DNA of 64,000 nucleotides from the NCBI RefSeq assembly GCF_000218685.1, contig NW_006763297.1:1392249-1456248 (forward strand), given 5' to 3'. Within the stretch, counting starts at the first letter, position 1. Every line of letters starts with the position of its first letter. Origin of the DNA: Serpula lacrymans var. lacrymans S7.9 (Eukaryota > Basidiomycota > Agaricomycetes > Boletales > Serpulaceae). Below the pieces are notes generated by a model that saw only the letters and a list, made by a program, of their open reading frames with translations, made no database searches and was not told the DNA's origin. Both the position numbers and the translations under genes were made by a program. This document shows, one piece after another, positions 22,522-33,758 of the stretch.

Positions 22522-22784
22522 AATACGACATTAATGCTTTACTCGTGTTCATCGCCTCTTGCATTTTCATTGTCTTGAGTTTACTTAGTCCAAATGGGAT
22601 AATATTTGTACTGGTATTCTAATAACAACTCTGTACATCCTTTGTTGTTTGATAAGGTTACAAAATATCCAATAGGCGAATAATAATAACAGTAAGAGAT
22701 ACGGGAAAAGTGAATACAGTTAGGCTGGGATCCCTGATCCCCATGAAACGACAGTGAGAGATCGATGCGAGGAGTTCTAGTTGT

Positions 22785-24457
22785 CTATGCAATGGACTGA
22801 ATGGCACGTTCGCTATCCAAGCGTAAACCGTGCTCATTCGAGCGGCCTATGACGAGCACTTTGTCGGGTATTGCAGGCAACGGCTTGCTGGTATCCACGC
22901 TTGGCTTTATTATCTCGAAATTTGGACTCCAATTCCGTGTGAAGTATATAGTTTTCTTCTCAAAATGAATGCGAACAGGAACCCAATAAAACCATGCGTG
23001 AAGCACGTCCTGTCAAAGCGATAAGGTGAATATGGCACGGTGACAGGAGATCAAAAGTTCGAGAACATGTCAAGACGTAAAAAAGGAGACGTACGTGCTG
23101 TGTTCCAAACAACAGGGAAATCACTATACCAACTAAGGAAAAGGCGTCTTAAGCTTGAGAACCAGTGACAAACTGTCGAGGGTGTGTTATAACTCACTGG
23201 TAGCGGCAAACATATTAGGAAAGGCGGACATTGCATTGCTGATCGATAAGAGGCTCACTCTACATAATCAACGCAAGTTGGGACAGTCAATAGCTTGATG
23301 AAAAGCGACATACATGAGGCCCAGGCACACGTATACCCCAAACACGAGCACTCGAAAGATAAGCTGCACGTCTATGTTACTTGCATAACCAGCGTGGCGG
23401 ATACCTCGCCAATTTCGGTAAAGTATGACAGCAAGTCGTGCTATGCGATATTTCCTTAGTCAAGAAATCAGAAAGGGGGGGATGGTAATCACCTTTAATG
23501 GCGAGGATTGCCAAGCATGTTACGATGACAAAGCCCAGCATGGCGTCTGAACTACAAAGCGGCATCAGCCCAGTCGAATAACGTCAAAAGGCGCTTCGAC
23601 ATTAGAAGCACTCACAAGGGACTATAATCTAAGGAGCAGTAGAAAAAGAGACGATCACGGTTGACTCTAGTTGGATGTAAAATTGACAACTAGGATTAAC
23701 AGCATGAGACAGCGCATTATAACGAGTTTGAGTGAATAATCACGAATGCTGCTGATATTGTAAAGACCGTTAGAGTAAGATAGGGAGCAACGAAAAGCTG
23801 TCCGAAAAAACAACCGTCAAAGCTGCTTTTTACGCAGAAGATTCAAATCGTATCTCACGATCGTTGATTTAATAGCTTCTACGCTCTTTGAAGTTGTTGC
23901 TGCCATGTTTGGATTTATGCAATCCCAGATATGATAGACAAGCATCAAGATAGATACTGCCCACCTGTGAATGATTCGGTCATGGCCCAAATCAATAGGT
24001 ACAGTACACTCACATTGGGGTTGTGCCATAAAGAAGGGAGGTTTGTGCAATACAGAGACCTTCACTTGGTTCTGCCCCCCTTTCTTCACCAACATAAAAA
24101 CTGAGCGGGTAGAAGGGGCTGTGTTACAATGTTGTACAGTCAGGGGGGAACAAGCTGACGACACCCACAGTAGGCATGAAGATATCCCAGATAGTATCCA
24201 GCTTATGCAAACATTAACAAGGGTAAAGTGGCGCTTTACAGATTTTGAGAACAGAAACGTCGCGACGAGAATTGGTAATGTTATATGACCCGAAATCACT
24301 TGGAAAGCCAGCCAAGTATTGAGCACACGATCGGCTCCTAGCCCTAGTTTTTCTGCGTTAGCGCCTGGTTGAGTTTTACAACAATTAGTGACTCAAATTA
24401 TGTAGCAGCCGATGAGGGCTTACTGGGTAAAACATATTCATGGGCGTTGAAACCCAT
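22785..24457 (-). CDS. Seven-transmembrane GPCR-like protein
   Basis: Eleven short exons (24457-24424, 24364-24169, 24100-24014, 23964-23859, 23797-23744, 23689-23616, 23551-23493, 23440-23314, 23259-23198, 23132-23095, 23009-22785) sum to 353 aa. Seven hydrophobic spans can be counted, including 'NTWLAFQVISGHITLPILVA', 'VCISWILSGISSCLLFYVGE', 'LFVAPYLTLTVFTISAAFL', 'VQLIFRVLVFGVYVCLGLIV' and 'ATIGIVISLLFGTQHDVLHA'. A hydrophilic C-terminal tail carries 'KPLPAIP'. The arrangement, with a 'YVGEERGAEPSEGLCIAQ' loop after span 2 and a 'FFYCSLDYSPF' loop, matches an expanded receptor-like family that I recall from mushroom genomes. Ligand and G-protein coupling are unknown. It is not a clear pheromone receptor (STE3). 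Confidence 0.75.
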
Positions 24458-24923
24458 GATGCTAGAAACCAGAGCACGTCCAGGCAGATTTTTATGTTGA
24501 GGAGAGATAATGATAATTTCCTGGTAAAAGAAACAGAAATTAAGGATAGTGGGACTTCAATACATGGAGGCTCTGAGAGAGTGGTTAATCGTCTGAAGTC
24601 GGACTCTCGAGCATGATACCTCTCCTCACGCGGCGGTCCGTCTACAGCCGTTGGACAAGTCTATCGTCATATATTTAGTACAAGGCTGGGGAGCTCACGC
24701 GTTATATTATAATTGAGGGAACGACGTACGGTTGCTTCAATACTTGATGGTCGTAGTCGACAGGACTGTTGGCAGGCAACCTGGGTTTCTTTCTGCTTTT
24801 GAACTGCCAGACCTGCCTTTTTGGGAATGAAGCAGCGCCGGTGGCTTATCTTCCTCCGCGCTTTTCATTTTGTCTTGACCTCAATGTAAGCACTAGAGTC
24901 CGTTTCAGTAGGCTACATCCACC
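24458..24923. other. Divergent promoter region
   Basis: 466 bp between the start codons of the GPCR-like gene (minus) and the orphan gene (plus). No gene and no obvious repeat are seen; it presumably carries both promoters. Confidence 0.5.
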
Positions 24924-25904
24924 ATGGCTCAGTATCTTACACGACCTCGCCCGAAATACCAGTCTCCCCGTAATCGTGCCACAGATAGACAGAATCAGAA
25001 TCACTTATCGCCTTCGTCGCAACAGTCGGACTGGATTTTCCCTCGCCCATCATCTGCTCCATCCAGTCCAACTTTGGCAACCGAACTTTCAGAATCAGTT
25101 GCTCTAAGCTTGGGATCGGAATCACTATCGAGTTCGGGGTTCGACGGTGTTAGCCATAGCCCATCACCAAACTATACGCCTGAGAACAGGACGCCCACAG
25201 AGAACATTCAGGGGCTGGGTAGCGAACCAGATAACGACTCTGATGAACTGGAATGGGAATGGGATTGGTCGACGGAACTCGACAACGAGAGTGATTTTCT
25301 TATGTCGCCCCTCGAGGATTCCGGTCGGTTTGACGACCGACATCCACCAGCACTAAGGAACCCTCATTTTCCGCGCTTGTCGCATCGTCGACCGTCGGGA
25401 GAAAATAAAACTCCATATACATACAGCACATCCATGGAGAAGGCTTGTCGCGCCTTGGGCAACCGAACCAGCCAATCCGAACATTCAATCGACACTCTCG
25501 TACTGCACCCTCGCACGTCTGACTACAATGAGCAATTACCTCTGCTATCTCTAATAGCATCCATCCTGTTCGTTGACAAGTCCACTGTTCATCTCATCAC
25601 TGTCCCAGATGCTCGCCCAATTCTCTTCCCGGGTGTATGCCTGTCTCCCGGAGCTCCATCACTCGATACCCGCGACTCGGAATCATTCGGGATGCACGGA
25701 GCTAGTAAGCTTCTCATGGATCATAGCGCTACACCTCTGCTGAAGGAAGAGTTCACGATGCCTTATCAAGAGGAACATGTTGTCCAGGATTCCGAGTTTT
25801 CGATAGGCAATGTCTTCTTGCCTGGTTTGTGGGACCTTGTCAGTGGGGTATGGACTAGCGGAGAGAAGACTTGGTTAAAAATTTGGAGACCATACACCTC
25901 CTGA
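24924..25904 (+). CDS. Intronless orphan protein, Ser/Pro-rich N-terminus
   Basis: Not recognised. A single uninterrupted frame of 326 aa starts at an ATG in an excellent context (CCACCATGG). The first half is disordered, rich in Ser, Pro, Asn and Asp, with a Trp-rich acidic patch 'DELEWEWDWSTELDNESDF'. The second half looks folded: 'NEQLPLLSLIASILFVDKST' then 'VHLITVPDARPILFPG', ending 'LWDLVSGVWTSGEKTWLKIW'. An intronless gene of this length is unusual among these neighbours. The W-x-W-x-W cluster could be a short linear motif, but that is speculation. Membrane insertion is doubtful, as only one moderately hydrophobic stretch is present. Confidence 0.7.
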   Translation: MAQYLTRPRPKYQSPRNRATDRQNQNHLSPSSQQSDWIFPRPSSAPSSPTLATELSESVALSLGSESLSSSGFDGVSHSPSPNYTPENRTPTENIQGLGSEPDNDSDELEWEWDWSTELDNESDFLMSPLEDSGRFDDRHPPALRNPHFPRLSHRRPSGENKTPYTYSTSMEKACRALGNRTSQSEHSIDTLVLHPRTSDYNEQLPLLSLIASILFVDKSTVHLITVPDARPILFPGVCLSPGAPSLDTRDSESFGMHGASKLLMDHSATPLLKEEFTMPYQEEHVVQDSEFSIGNVFLPGLWDLVSGVWTSGEKTWLKIWRPYTS

Positions 25905-26335
25905 AGATTTAGTCGTCGAATCCGCTGGTCATCGCTGTCGTTCTTGTTATTGCTTTCGCTTTCCAAATAATCTGCTATTCGACGTGTTCTCTGGATATTA
26001 TTATCGGCTCTTTATTTCAATCATGGCTCCTTCAAAATGTTACTTTAGTAGAGAATTTCTTGTACTCACAACTCAAGCACAAATTTGTACTGTTATAGCG
26101 CACTGCTCTGTTGTAAAGCACAACGCAATTTTGGTTATAGAGGGAATAAGTAAAAATTCACCAAATATCATGAGTTCCGACTCCGAACATATAGTCGAGG
26201 TTGCATTTATGACTTAGAATCTTACCACGCTTAGATATCTGAGTTTTCTTCCGCTCCTCATTCATACTACCTTACTTCATCACACGCTAGGACGTCGCTA
26301 ACGTGACTAACGATAAGCATAACGGACACCAATAG

Positions 26336-27359
26336 GCAAAACATAGGCCTTCCAGGCTGCACTGGTGTATTCAAGACGACGAACCCGACATCAGATTTCA
26401 CGAAAGTGGTCTCACTGGTCTACGATGAATTCAGAGCCCTAGCAAGTCTTCGCAAAGCCTCAATTGCAAAGATGCGTCAGTTTGCCGTCGACTTCTCTCT
26501 GGTTGTACTGTCGGTTCGGTGCGTCATATTACATTTACATCTTCAGAAAGATCTAAACAGGTATGACATTTACAGGTGTGCATACCTCGTTGACGCGATT
26601 ATCTTGAAGGAACCATTGCAGGACTTTGATACTGTTTTACAGCGACTTCGTGACAAGGTTAGGTGAGCTTATGATGATCCATGAATGTGTTTTGACCTCC
26701 TACACCTAGCAGGACAGCTCCAAATTCTGTCACGTTTCACATTGGTATGAGATCTCGTCTCAACAGTCATTTGTTGTGAATGTCCCCCTCTTCGAAGAAA
26801 TGTATAAAAGCTATCGAGACCGACTTTGGACAACATTTGTTCAACTAGATGATATCCCAATAGTGGCGAGTAAATTCCACAAGTCCTGCGTTACTACACG
26901 TCAACGACTTCGACCTTAATCCAGCTTGATGCTCCTCCTACTGGTCTATGTCAAGTCCTTGATGAATTCCACTCAGTACCAGATCTGCAGAGCGCATTAT
27001 CTATGACGCTCCCTTCTGGTCTCACGCAGCAAACGCTTGTCTGTTTGGCTGGACTTCTTATCGATTATCCGATAGCATACGTACCACGATCACAGGATCA
27101 AACGTCCTTTCTCAGTAATATTCCCCTGGATATATACGAAGTCATACTTGAAGTGGACGAGAATGTCAGCAGAAGCGAGAAACAGCACACAGTACTCAAA
27201 TTCACGTGTCCTTCGATGATTGGTAACGACTACATAGATCTTTCTCCCTCTCAGATGACGAACAAACTGAGAAGGCGTTACTGTTCTCGTTTGGCAGAGA
27301 TAGGCTTGGCTTCATCCATTCTTCACCATGTTGATACATTCGATCGTGTGGCCCTCTGA
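26336..27359 (+). CDS. DUF4504 (UPF0739)-like protein, 5' end unresolved
   Basis: Several exons joined by consensus introns encode a continuous product. Segments in order are 'GLPGCTGVFKTTN', 'FRALASLRKASIAKMRQFAV', 'CAYLVDAIILKEPLQDFDTV', 'YKSYRDRLWTTFVQLDDIPI', 'LCLAGLLIDYPIAYVP'-like sequence (the exact window reading is 'LVCLAGLLIDYPIAYVPRS'), and the end 'HHVDTFDRVAL' at the stop 27357-27359. The Tyr-Pro-Ile-Ala-Tyr motif and overall order recall the UPF0739/C1orf74 family, which has no settled function; I hold this loosely. The first exon is not certain. A short upstream ATG frame at 26170 ('MSSDSEHIVE') may be the start, but its splice to 26336 is not clear. Confidence 0.5.
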
Positions 27360-27438
27360 CTCAAGGGTACTAAAAGATAGATATGTCGTTACATACAGTA
27401 TACATTGACGCACTATCTCGAGGAACATGACCAAGGCC

Positions 27439-29967
27439 CTAATCTATATCAACATTTACGATCTTGATATCCTCCAGTGGTTTGTCCAATTTGTTCACTT
27501 TCACATTTTCGATAGCGTGTACGACTTCAAGCCCAGAAAACACGCGACCAAATATCGTGTGTTTCCTATCTAACCATGGGGTAGCTGTGGTGGTGATGAA
27601 AAACTGCGAACCATTTGTTCCTGGTCCTGCGTTCGCCATGCTCACTGTATATGGTCTATGAAAGGATGTTCATTAGATGGCGAGAAGTAGTTCAGCACTC
27701 CCAAACTTACCGATCGTGCTTCAGGTCATCTGCAAACTCGTCTTCAAACTCTCGACCCCAGATCGAATTCCCCCCGGTACCATCACCAAGTGGATCGCCA
27801 GTCTGGATCATGAACTTTGGAATGACACGGTGGAAAATGACACCTTCGAAGAATCCACTGCGCGAGTGACCGACAAAGTTCTCCACAGCTTTCGGTGCTT
27901 GGTTGGGGAAGAGACGGAGGTGAATGTCGCCCATTGAAGTGTGGATTGTAGCAGAGGAAGCCAGAGGAGGTGGGCCACCTCTGCCAAGGGCAGGAGTTGC
28001 AGATGCAATATTTTGCTCTTCACGGGTGGGGCGTTCATTGAAGACATCTCGGTCGCCAGATTTGGTATCCCTGTGCAAACACATCTATAAGATGACAAAA
28101 AGGGTAACGAAAGAGTATATGAACGTACTCGGGCTCTGAGCGAGTGAACATGTAGAAGCGCTGACGCTTATATCCTGTGCAGAAAAGCGTTGGATCCCTA
28201 GTGCCTTTGTCGGCCAGAATGGGATTTGCGGAAGCAGCCATTGCCTGTATAAAGCAGCGCTAGGAGGAGTAGTATCGCCTAGAGAGAAATCAACTCACCA
28301 GTGTAGTGAGACCCTTTTTAGCAGGGGCACCCTGATAGAGGCTTAAGTTGAGCCACCGCACTACTTCGTCCTTACCATATAACCGAACAACTCGATTCGT
28401 GACAATATTGACGACTGACAGAGAATTCAGTAACCGTACCACGAAATAATATGACGAATTTCCAACCTTTGATGCCCAAGAGAGTCGGATAAAGAATAAA
28501 CGCTCCGCTTTCGTCCCATATAGCATTACTCCACATGGCAGGAATGCGTCCATCAGGCCCAGGCATCTCTAGCTCTCGCTCTGCTGCTAATCGACGACCG
28601 AATTCCATATCATCGACCTTATAAACAGCAGTACCTGCTTGCTGCATTTCCTGTATAGCTATTAACGACTCGTCGTATTTTCGAGTGAGCTTTCCTGAGA
28701 GGAAAGAAAATGTGCGTATTTGTCGGTCTGGCAGGGAGAACGTTACGAAAGCGGAAGAATCTTGGGAGAGCGTCAGGCATGTGGGTATCGACTTGGCCTA
28801 GAAGTTGATATTAGGACAGGATGCACCAGCGGCTAGAAATGGTCTACGCACTTTTTTGAATTCATACAAATCTGTTTCACTTTTGTATGACCACATTCCG
28901 GGGACATTCTTGGGGGGCTCAAAAGATTCAGATGGTTGCCAATATTCTATAAATCCATTCTCGTCTGCTGATATTACGGTATCATACCGATCGCTGTACT
29001 AGAAACAAATTCGAGTCAAGAAAACAGTGCATTAAAATATAGGTTGGTACTCACCGACATAACGTGTACGGGGAAGCGATGCAATTTGTCAATTGTAATT
29101 AATGGCTTATCATCGCCACGACCATCGTATAACCGAATAACACCAGTACCTAGCTCTGAGCTAATATTTTATAAGTGACAGAAGAGGTTAATCAAAAAGT
29201 AGCACGTACACTGCCAACAGGCCCTGAGCCTGCCCTCTGCGGTGAACCCAACAACACGCATGGGGTGTAAAACCCAGTTTAATCATGTTGATCATGTCTA
29301 TGACCAATGATTGATACTCCAAGAGAAAAGAGGAAGCAACAGTCTGAACATACCAAAATTCACAACATCGAACACTTTTGCGCTACCATCTTCTGATACA
29401 CTTGCAAAAAGTTGACCATCTGCACTCGCTGATACACCCACTACAGGTGCCATATGTGCACGGTAATGCTTGACGAATTCAATTCCTAAATCTTGCTTTT
29501 TCCACAACTTCAGATGCCCGTCAATAGACGTCGTTATCAAAAAGTCTGTCCTAACGATGCGTGTTAGGGTCAGTATGCGTGGTCCTACAATGTAGGCCTT
29601 CATAAATTGTTTTCTCACTTTGTTACAACGCAAAAGTTGATGGCATCGCGGTGCATGAAGCTTTTGTAGTACTGGTCTGCGTTGGGGAGATGGCTGAGGT
29701 AAAGTTGCTCGTGAGGTAGGACTACAACATCGTTCAAGGTTCCATATAAATCTCCGAGCGATGGGCACACACACCTTTGCGTTTCTTTTTTACTCCCCCA
29801 TTGCTCTCAACGTCGACCGGCATGGGCATAGGTCCAACATCCTCAGACTGCGAGTCATCATTGTCCTCTCCCTCTTGGTTCACAGCTTCCAGTGTGTCTG
29901 GCTCCTTCCCGTCACCTTGTATCCGCGAACGTTTCCCTAAGATGGAGTCTTGCTCTGCGTCCGACAT
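27439..29967 (-). CDS. WD40-repeat peptidyl-prolyl isomerase (PPWD1 orthologue)
   Basis: Nuclear cyclophilin associated with spliceosomes in animals. The ATG at 29967-29965 opens '[20 protein letters not shown]'; the gene then has many small exons, the first 29967-29775 and the second 29721-29619. The N-terminal part forms WD40 repeats: '[17 protein letters not shown]', '[18 protein letters not shown]', '[17 protein letters not shown]'. The C-terminal cyclophilin domain (about 27440-27955) carries the active-site signature '[15 protein letters not shown]', '[16 protein letters not shown]', '[16 protein letters not shown]' and '[14 protein letters not shown]'. The catalytic Arg and the Gln, Phe and Trp of the proline pocket are present, so isomerase activity is expected. 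The order WD40 then cyclophilin, with an acidic Lys-rich leader, is diagnostic. Confidence 0.93.
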
Positions 29968-30165
29968 TATGAGGAAGTCAGTTATGAAAGGGCTGGAAGG
30001 GACTGGGTCAGTTTTCGGTGCAAGCTCGTGTCACGTGACACGCGTAGAAAGTATTATCTTCATCGAGTTGTAGTAGAGTAAAGGGTATTAGGAAGATTGC
30101 CAATTTACAGTTGAGTGTCTATTTAGTAGGTATATGGGGATACACAGTTGGAATACAAATAGAAA

Positions 30166-31402
30166 CTACATCATAACGCAGTCGCCATCCTTCTTGCCGG
30201 CCTGCTGAGCCCTCTGTGCTTCCTCAGTTGCCAGAATGCGCTTCTCTTCATCGCTCAAGAGCTAGAAACGTGAGGATTAGCATTACTTCAAGCCAATTTA
30301 CAATATAAGAGTGTGTGGAATCAACATTCAACTTACACCCTTCTTAGCGCGTTCCATCATAGCTTTCCTCCTACTCTCCCTCTCCGCCTTCGCCCGACTA
30401 GGAAAATGTAATAGATAGATTAAGCAGTTGCGAATATTGAGGGTGGTATAAATGAGTTCGGATCCAGCCATAAGTTTGATACATGTCGATTAGTTGTAGG
30501 AGATATAGATTTCGTACGGGGTGATGTAGAGTTTACAGTGAGGGATGGGGACGTGGATACAAAAGGACTGCTGCGTCATGAGTGGTTACTGAGAAACATG
30601 GAACATGAAAATACTCACCGATCAGCTTTCGAGAACATATTGGTACTCGGCAATGCGATCTTAGGGGTAGCGATAGACGTAGAGGGTGAGTGGGCCGAGA
30701 CGTTGGAGCTCGCGGACGCCAATGTTTTCTTCATTGCGTTCATGGCAGACGCACTTGCAGCAGATGCTTTGGATGAAGCGCTAATCGACTGTTTGGCCAA
30801 AGCAGGGGAGGTTATCCTGGAGTTCGATGATGCCGGAGTGGATAAAGATGAGCAAGTGTGATCTTTGGGAAATCGATGTTGAGGGCAAAATTGCTGCGAA
30901 CATTTCTGAAGAATAGTTGGGGTGGTTAGATATCTTCGGCAGAAATTTCTAAGGAATTTCTAACGACCAACGTACATCGCAGCGGATAGGAGCAAACAAT
31001 ACCTTTCCACATTTGCCTCTCGCACAAACTGGCGCAGATTTGGCTCTACCTGATTTACCAGTCATAACAGAGCACTCATTGGATATGTGGTTCTCCATGC
31101 GAATGTTGGGATCTTGTCCGTGCGGTATGGCCACTGGCTGATTGCACAGTGGACCTAGAATGGCATCAATTTCAACCCAGTTTCTATGTAGTGTGCTCAC
31201 ATACAAGACGGTGCAATTCTGTTATGCTTGCTTTCATCATAACTTGGACAACGATGAGCTGTCACGTCAAAATGTTCCCCACAGAACCGATTGAGCAATG
31301 CTGACACTTGAATGGCAAAAAATCGACCAGTAAACACGATTGTTCTGAGCATTGGTGCCCGACGGCGAGAAGTTGAGCATCGCGTTCTGGAGTAGTGGAC
31401 AT
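30166..31402 (-). CDS. AN1-type zinc-finger protein (ZFAND2/Cuz1-like) with a 1-nt frameshift
   Basis: AN1 proteins of this type couple ubiquitin-proteasome and p97/Cdc48 functions under stress. The ATG at 31402-31400 begins 'MSTTPERDAQLLAVGHQCSE'. AN1 finger 1 reads 'LPFKCQHCS', then loses one base (31281-31297) and resumes in another frame as 'RFCGEHFDVTAHRCPSYDES'. Next come 'CPLCNQPVAIPHGQDPNIRM' and finger 2 'CARGKCGKVLFAPIRCD' joined across an intron to 'KCSQQFCPQHRFPKDHTC'. The remainder is Ser/Ala-rich, then a basic helix 'RAKAERESRRKAMMERAKKG' and 'LLSDEEKRILATEEAQRAQQ', ending 'DGDCVMM'. Everything except the single missing base looks functional. Either the sequence has an error or this copy is newly broken. 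Confidence 0.85.
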
Positions 31403-31758
31403 CGTAGGTGGAGAGCTGTATACAGTAATCAATGACGAAGAACAGATGCAGGTTGAGGTATATAAAATATCTGTAAGACAGGAACGCGCGGCCTTGCACG
31501 ACACGCAAGCACCGCGCTTGAATGATACAAACGGAACAGAGGCAAAGGAAAACCGGAGAGACGTCCTGAACGTTCCTTAGTGCCCGATTATGTCAGCTAC
31601 CTTGTTTCCGAGTCACATGAGACGGCTTGGCTGACGGCACATTCATTGCAAGCATGCACCGCCTTTCGTGCACAACATTCAGCTCAGGCTGGGAATTACA
31701 TGTCATTCATTGACTAATACTATTATCTGTCACGGCGATAATATCCAGATCTTACACA
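31403..31758. other. Divergent promoter region
   Basis: 356 bp between the AN1 gene (minus) and the histidine phosphatase gene (plus). No gene seen; likely a bidirectional promoter. Confidence 0.5.
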
Positions 31759-32970
31759 ATGATTACCGTAACATTTGTGAGCGTCCATAAATTTATCGGT
31801 TGGCTTGACTTGATGCAAAGTTTAGATCAGACATGGAGAATCGACAGACAACCTGGTACGTCGTAAAATCAGCGACGACTCGTATAACTAACATATCGGA
31901 ATATCTTACAGCGTTCCGTGTGGGCAGGATGGGCAGATGCTCCCCTCAGCAATCACGGTATGTGGTCATTATACTGACTTCTACATCCGTGCTTAGTTCA
32001 AATGATCGCACTAGGCATGAACGTATGTAACTCACATGCAAATAATCAGTTGTTCGATGAAAATCACACTGCCTATTCTCCTAGCAAGCTAGAGCTCTTG
32101 GACAGTCTCTTTCCAGTATTCGACTTACAGCAATATACGCGTCCACACTCAAACGTGCCTTTACCACGGCACAGGCTGTACATGATGCTCAGCCTTCCCC
32201 ACAACCACCCTTGACTGCATCTCCGCTATTGCGAGAGCAACATTTTGGTATCGCGGAAGGAAACCCATGGGCACTGCATGCAGACGAGAACGTACCCGTT
32301 GAAGACTATTACGCACAGGGCGTGTTTCCAGTTCTCTACGAGCGCCATGAAAAGTTTCCCGGTGGTGAGAGTCTGGACGACGTTGGCAAAAGAGCAGACC
32401 AGGCAATCGAGGAGTTTGTCATACCACATATCCGGCTCGCCGCTAGAACAGGAACTCAGGGCGTCCATATCGCTCTAGTCAGCCATGGTTTATGTATCGG
32501 TGAACTCGTTGCGGCAGTTATTCGAAAGGATACTAGTGGAGATCATACTCGTGATTATAGAGGACTGTTGAACACGGCTTGGACGCGTGTTACTATCGGA
32601 GTTAAGGTCAGTCAATCAGTTAGGCGTTTGCATTTTCATTTGGGCTGATAACGGAATAGGGATTAAAAGAAGGTGATGTGCTGGACTTTGCTGATGAAGA
32701 TGCCATTCCGCTTGTTGTGAAAGTAACTGAGTTTAACCGTCATGAACATATCGACAATATTGTAAGTGGCTTCGATAGGCGGTGAGTTTAGGTGTTCGAT
32801 TGACCATTCCCCAGAAACGACAGAAGGGCGGCATCGGTAGCGCAGCGTTCGACCCGAAACAACAGGATATTAGAGCATTCTTTGGCGGTGGTGGCGTGCA
32901 CAAACCTGTAGAAGCCTTAGAACACAGCGAGAGCAATGCAGCAGACGAAGTCGGGCTAGATCAAAAGTGA
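31759..32970 (+). CDS. Histidine phosphatase (phosphoglycerate mutase superfamily) with C-terminal PIP box
   Basis: Seven exons (31759-31776, 31826-31855, 31912-31957, 32015-32022, 32085-32606, 32660-32761, 32815-32970) give 293 aa. The catalytic histidine motif is 'FIRHGESTDNL', the substrate-side segment is 'WAGWADAPLSNHGMNQARAL', the catalytic acid lies in 'LREQHFGIAEGNPWA', and the second histidine lies in 'IALVSHGLCIGEL'. This resembles TIGAR/PhoE-type phosphatases rather than glycolytic mutase. The C-terminal exons add a basic linker 'KRQKGGIGSAAFD' and 'QQDIRAFF', a textbook PCNA-binding box (Gln-x-x-Ile-x-x-Phe-Phe), then a Gly run. Exon 4 is 8 nt long. The substrate is unknown. The PIP box suggests recruitment to replication or repair sites. 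Confidence 0.88.
32860..32883 (+). other. PIP-box (PCNA-interacting peptide) coding segment
   Basis: Encodes Gln-Gln-Asp-Ile-Arg-Ala-Phe-Phe. All four anchor positions of the canonical motif are present, preceded by basic residues and Phe-Asp-Pro-Lys. Confidence 0.7.
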
Positions 32971-33275
32971 GGGATAGCTGAAGTTGTACCGATTTGCCTC
33001 ATTTACTCAAATTCCCTCGATATGACCTGTTTTAGTTGCATAGCAGGGTCCAGTAGCACGAACATATTGAAGCTTTAGCTACGAGAGAAGTGTGTGCTCT
33101 TTCTTGTGAATAGAGCTGGGCATCGCTGTGACACCTGAACTTCGTTGATTACGGTACATCACTAGGCACCTCAGAAATACTTCTATTCCTTCAGCTTAGC
33201 TTTTCAATTCAGCAGAGAGAACTGACCTGTATATATGACGTCGCAAACGCAGTCAAATCCGCATATTCCAGACGT
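32971..33275. other. Convergent intergenic region
   Basis: 305 bp between the stop codons of the phosphatase gene (plus) and the bL35m gene (minus). Nothing beyond untranslated sequence is seen. Confidence 0.5.
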
Positions 33276-33614
33276 TCACCGGTACGGTAGTAATCTCTTC
33301 AAAGTTGGTGTCTGTTTGTCACTAGAATAGGCAACATGAGAAAGGTTGTTCTTTCTGCCTGGTCTCTTTGATACGTTCATATGCGAGTGATTAGCATGTG
33401 CCTGCCAAAAAAAGCAAACACATGTGTCAGAACTCCAGTATTTTCTAACAACTCCATGCAACGTCTACGAAGTGAGGCGTACCCGTTTGAACTTTCCGTT
33501 ACTCAATGCTCTCCATCGTTTCTTTGTTCCACTATGCGATTTGAGCTTTGGGAACTGAGCGATTGCTGACGTTGAGAACAGCCTTGCTGTCAACACCAAA
33601 CGGTTCAAGAACAT
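33276..33614 (-). CDS. Mitochondrial large-subunit ribosomal protein bL35m
   Basis: Component of the mitochondrial 54S subunit. Exons 33614-33483 and 33365-33276 give 73 aa. The N-terminus 'MFLNRLVLTARLFSTSAIA' is a typical mitochondrial presequence. The L35 core follows as 'KLKSHSGTKKRWRALSNGKF' and, across the intron, 'KRRPGRKNNLSHVAYSS', ending 'TLKRLLPYR'. The acceptor chosen (CAAAG|AGACC) follows a GCTAATC branch-point-like sequence about 25 bp upstream; an earlier acceptor would add about 14 residues. The gene is head to head with UFD2, 144 bp apart. Confidence 0.85.
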
Positions 33615-33758
33615 TTGCAGCCGTGGAAGTTTTGCTCTAAGAGTGATCGGCCAACTTTTTAGCCACACAGAGGTCACGTGGATAAGCCCTTGCTCCTACT
33701 TCAATCTTTACGGTCACTAGACATCCTTACCACGGAACCGCACCTTGAAAGTGCAAGT

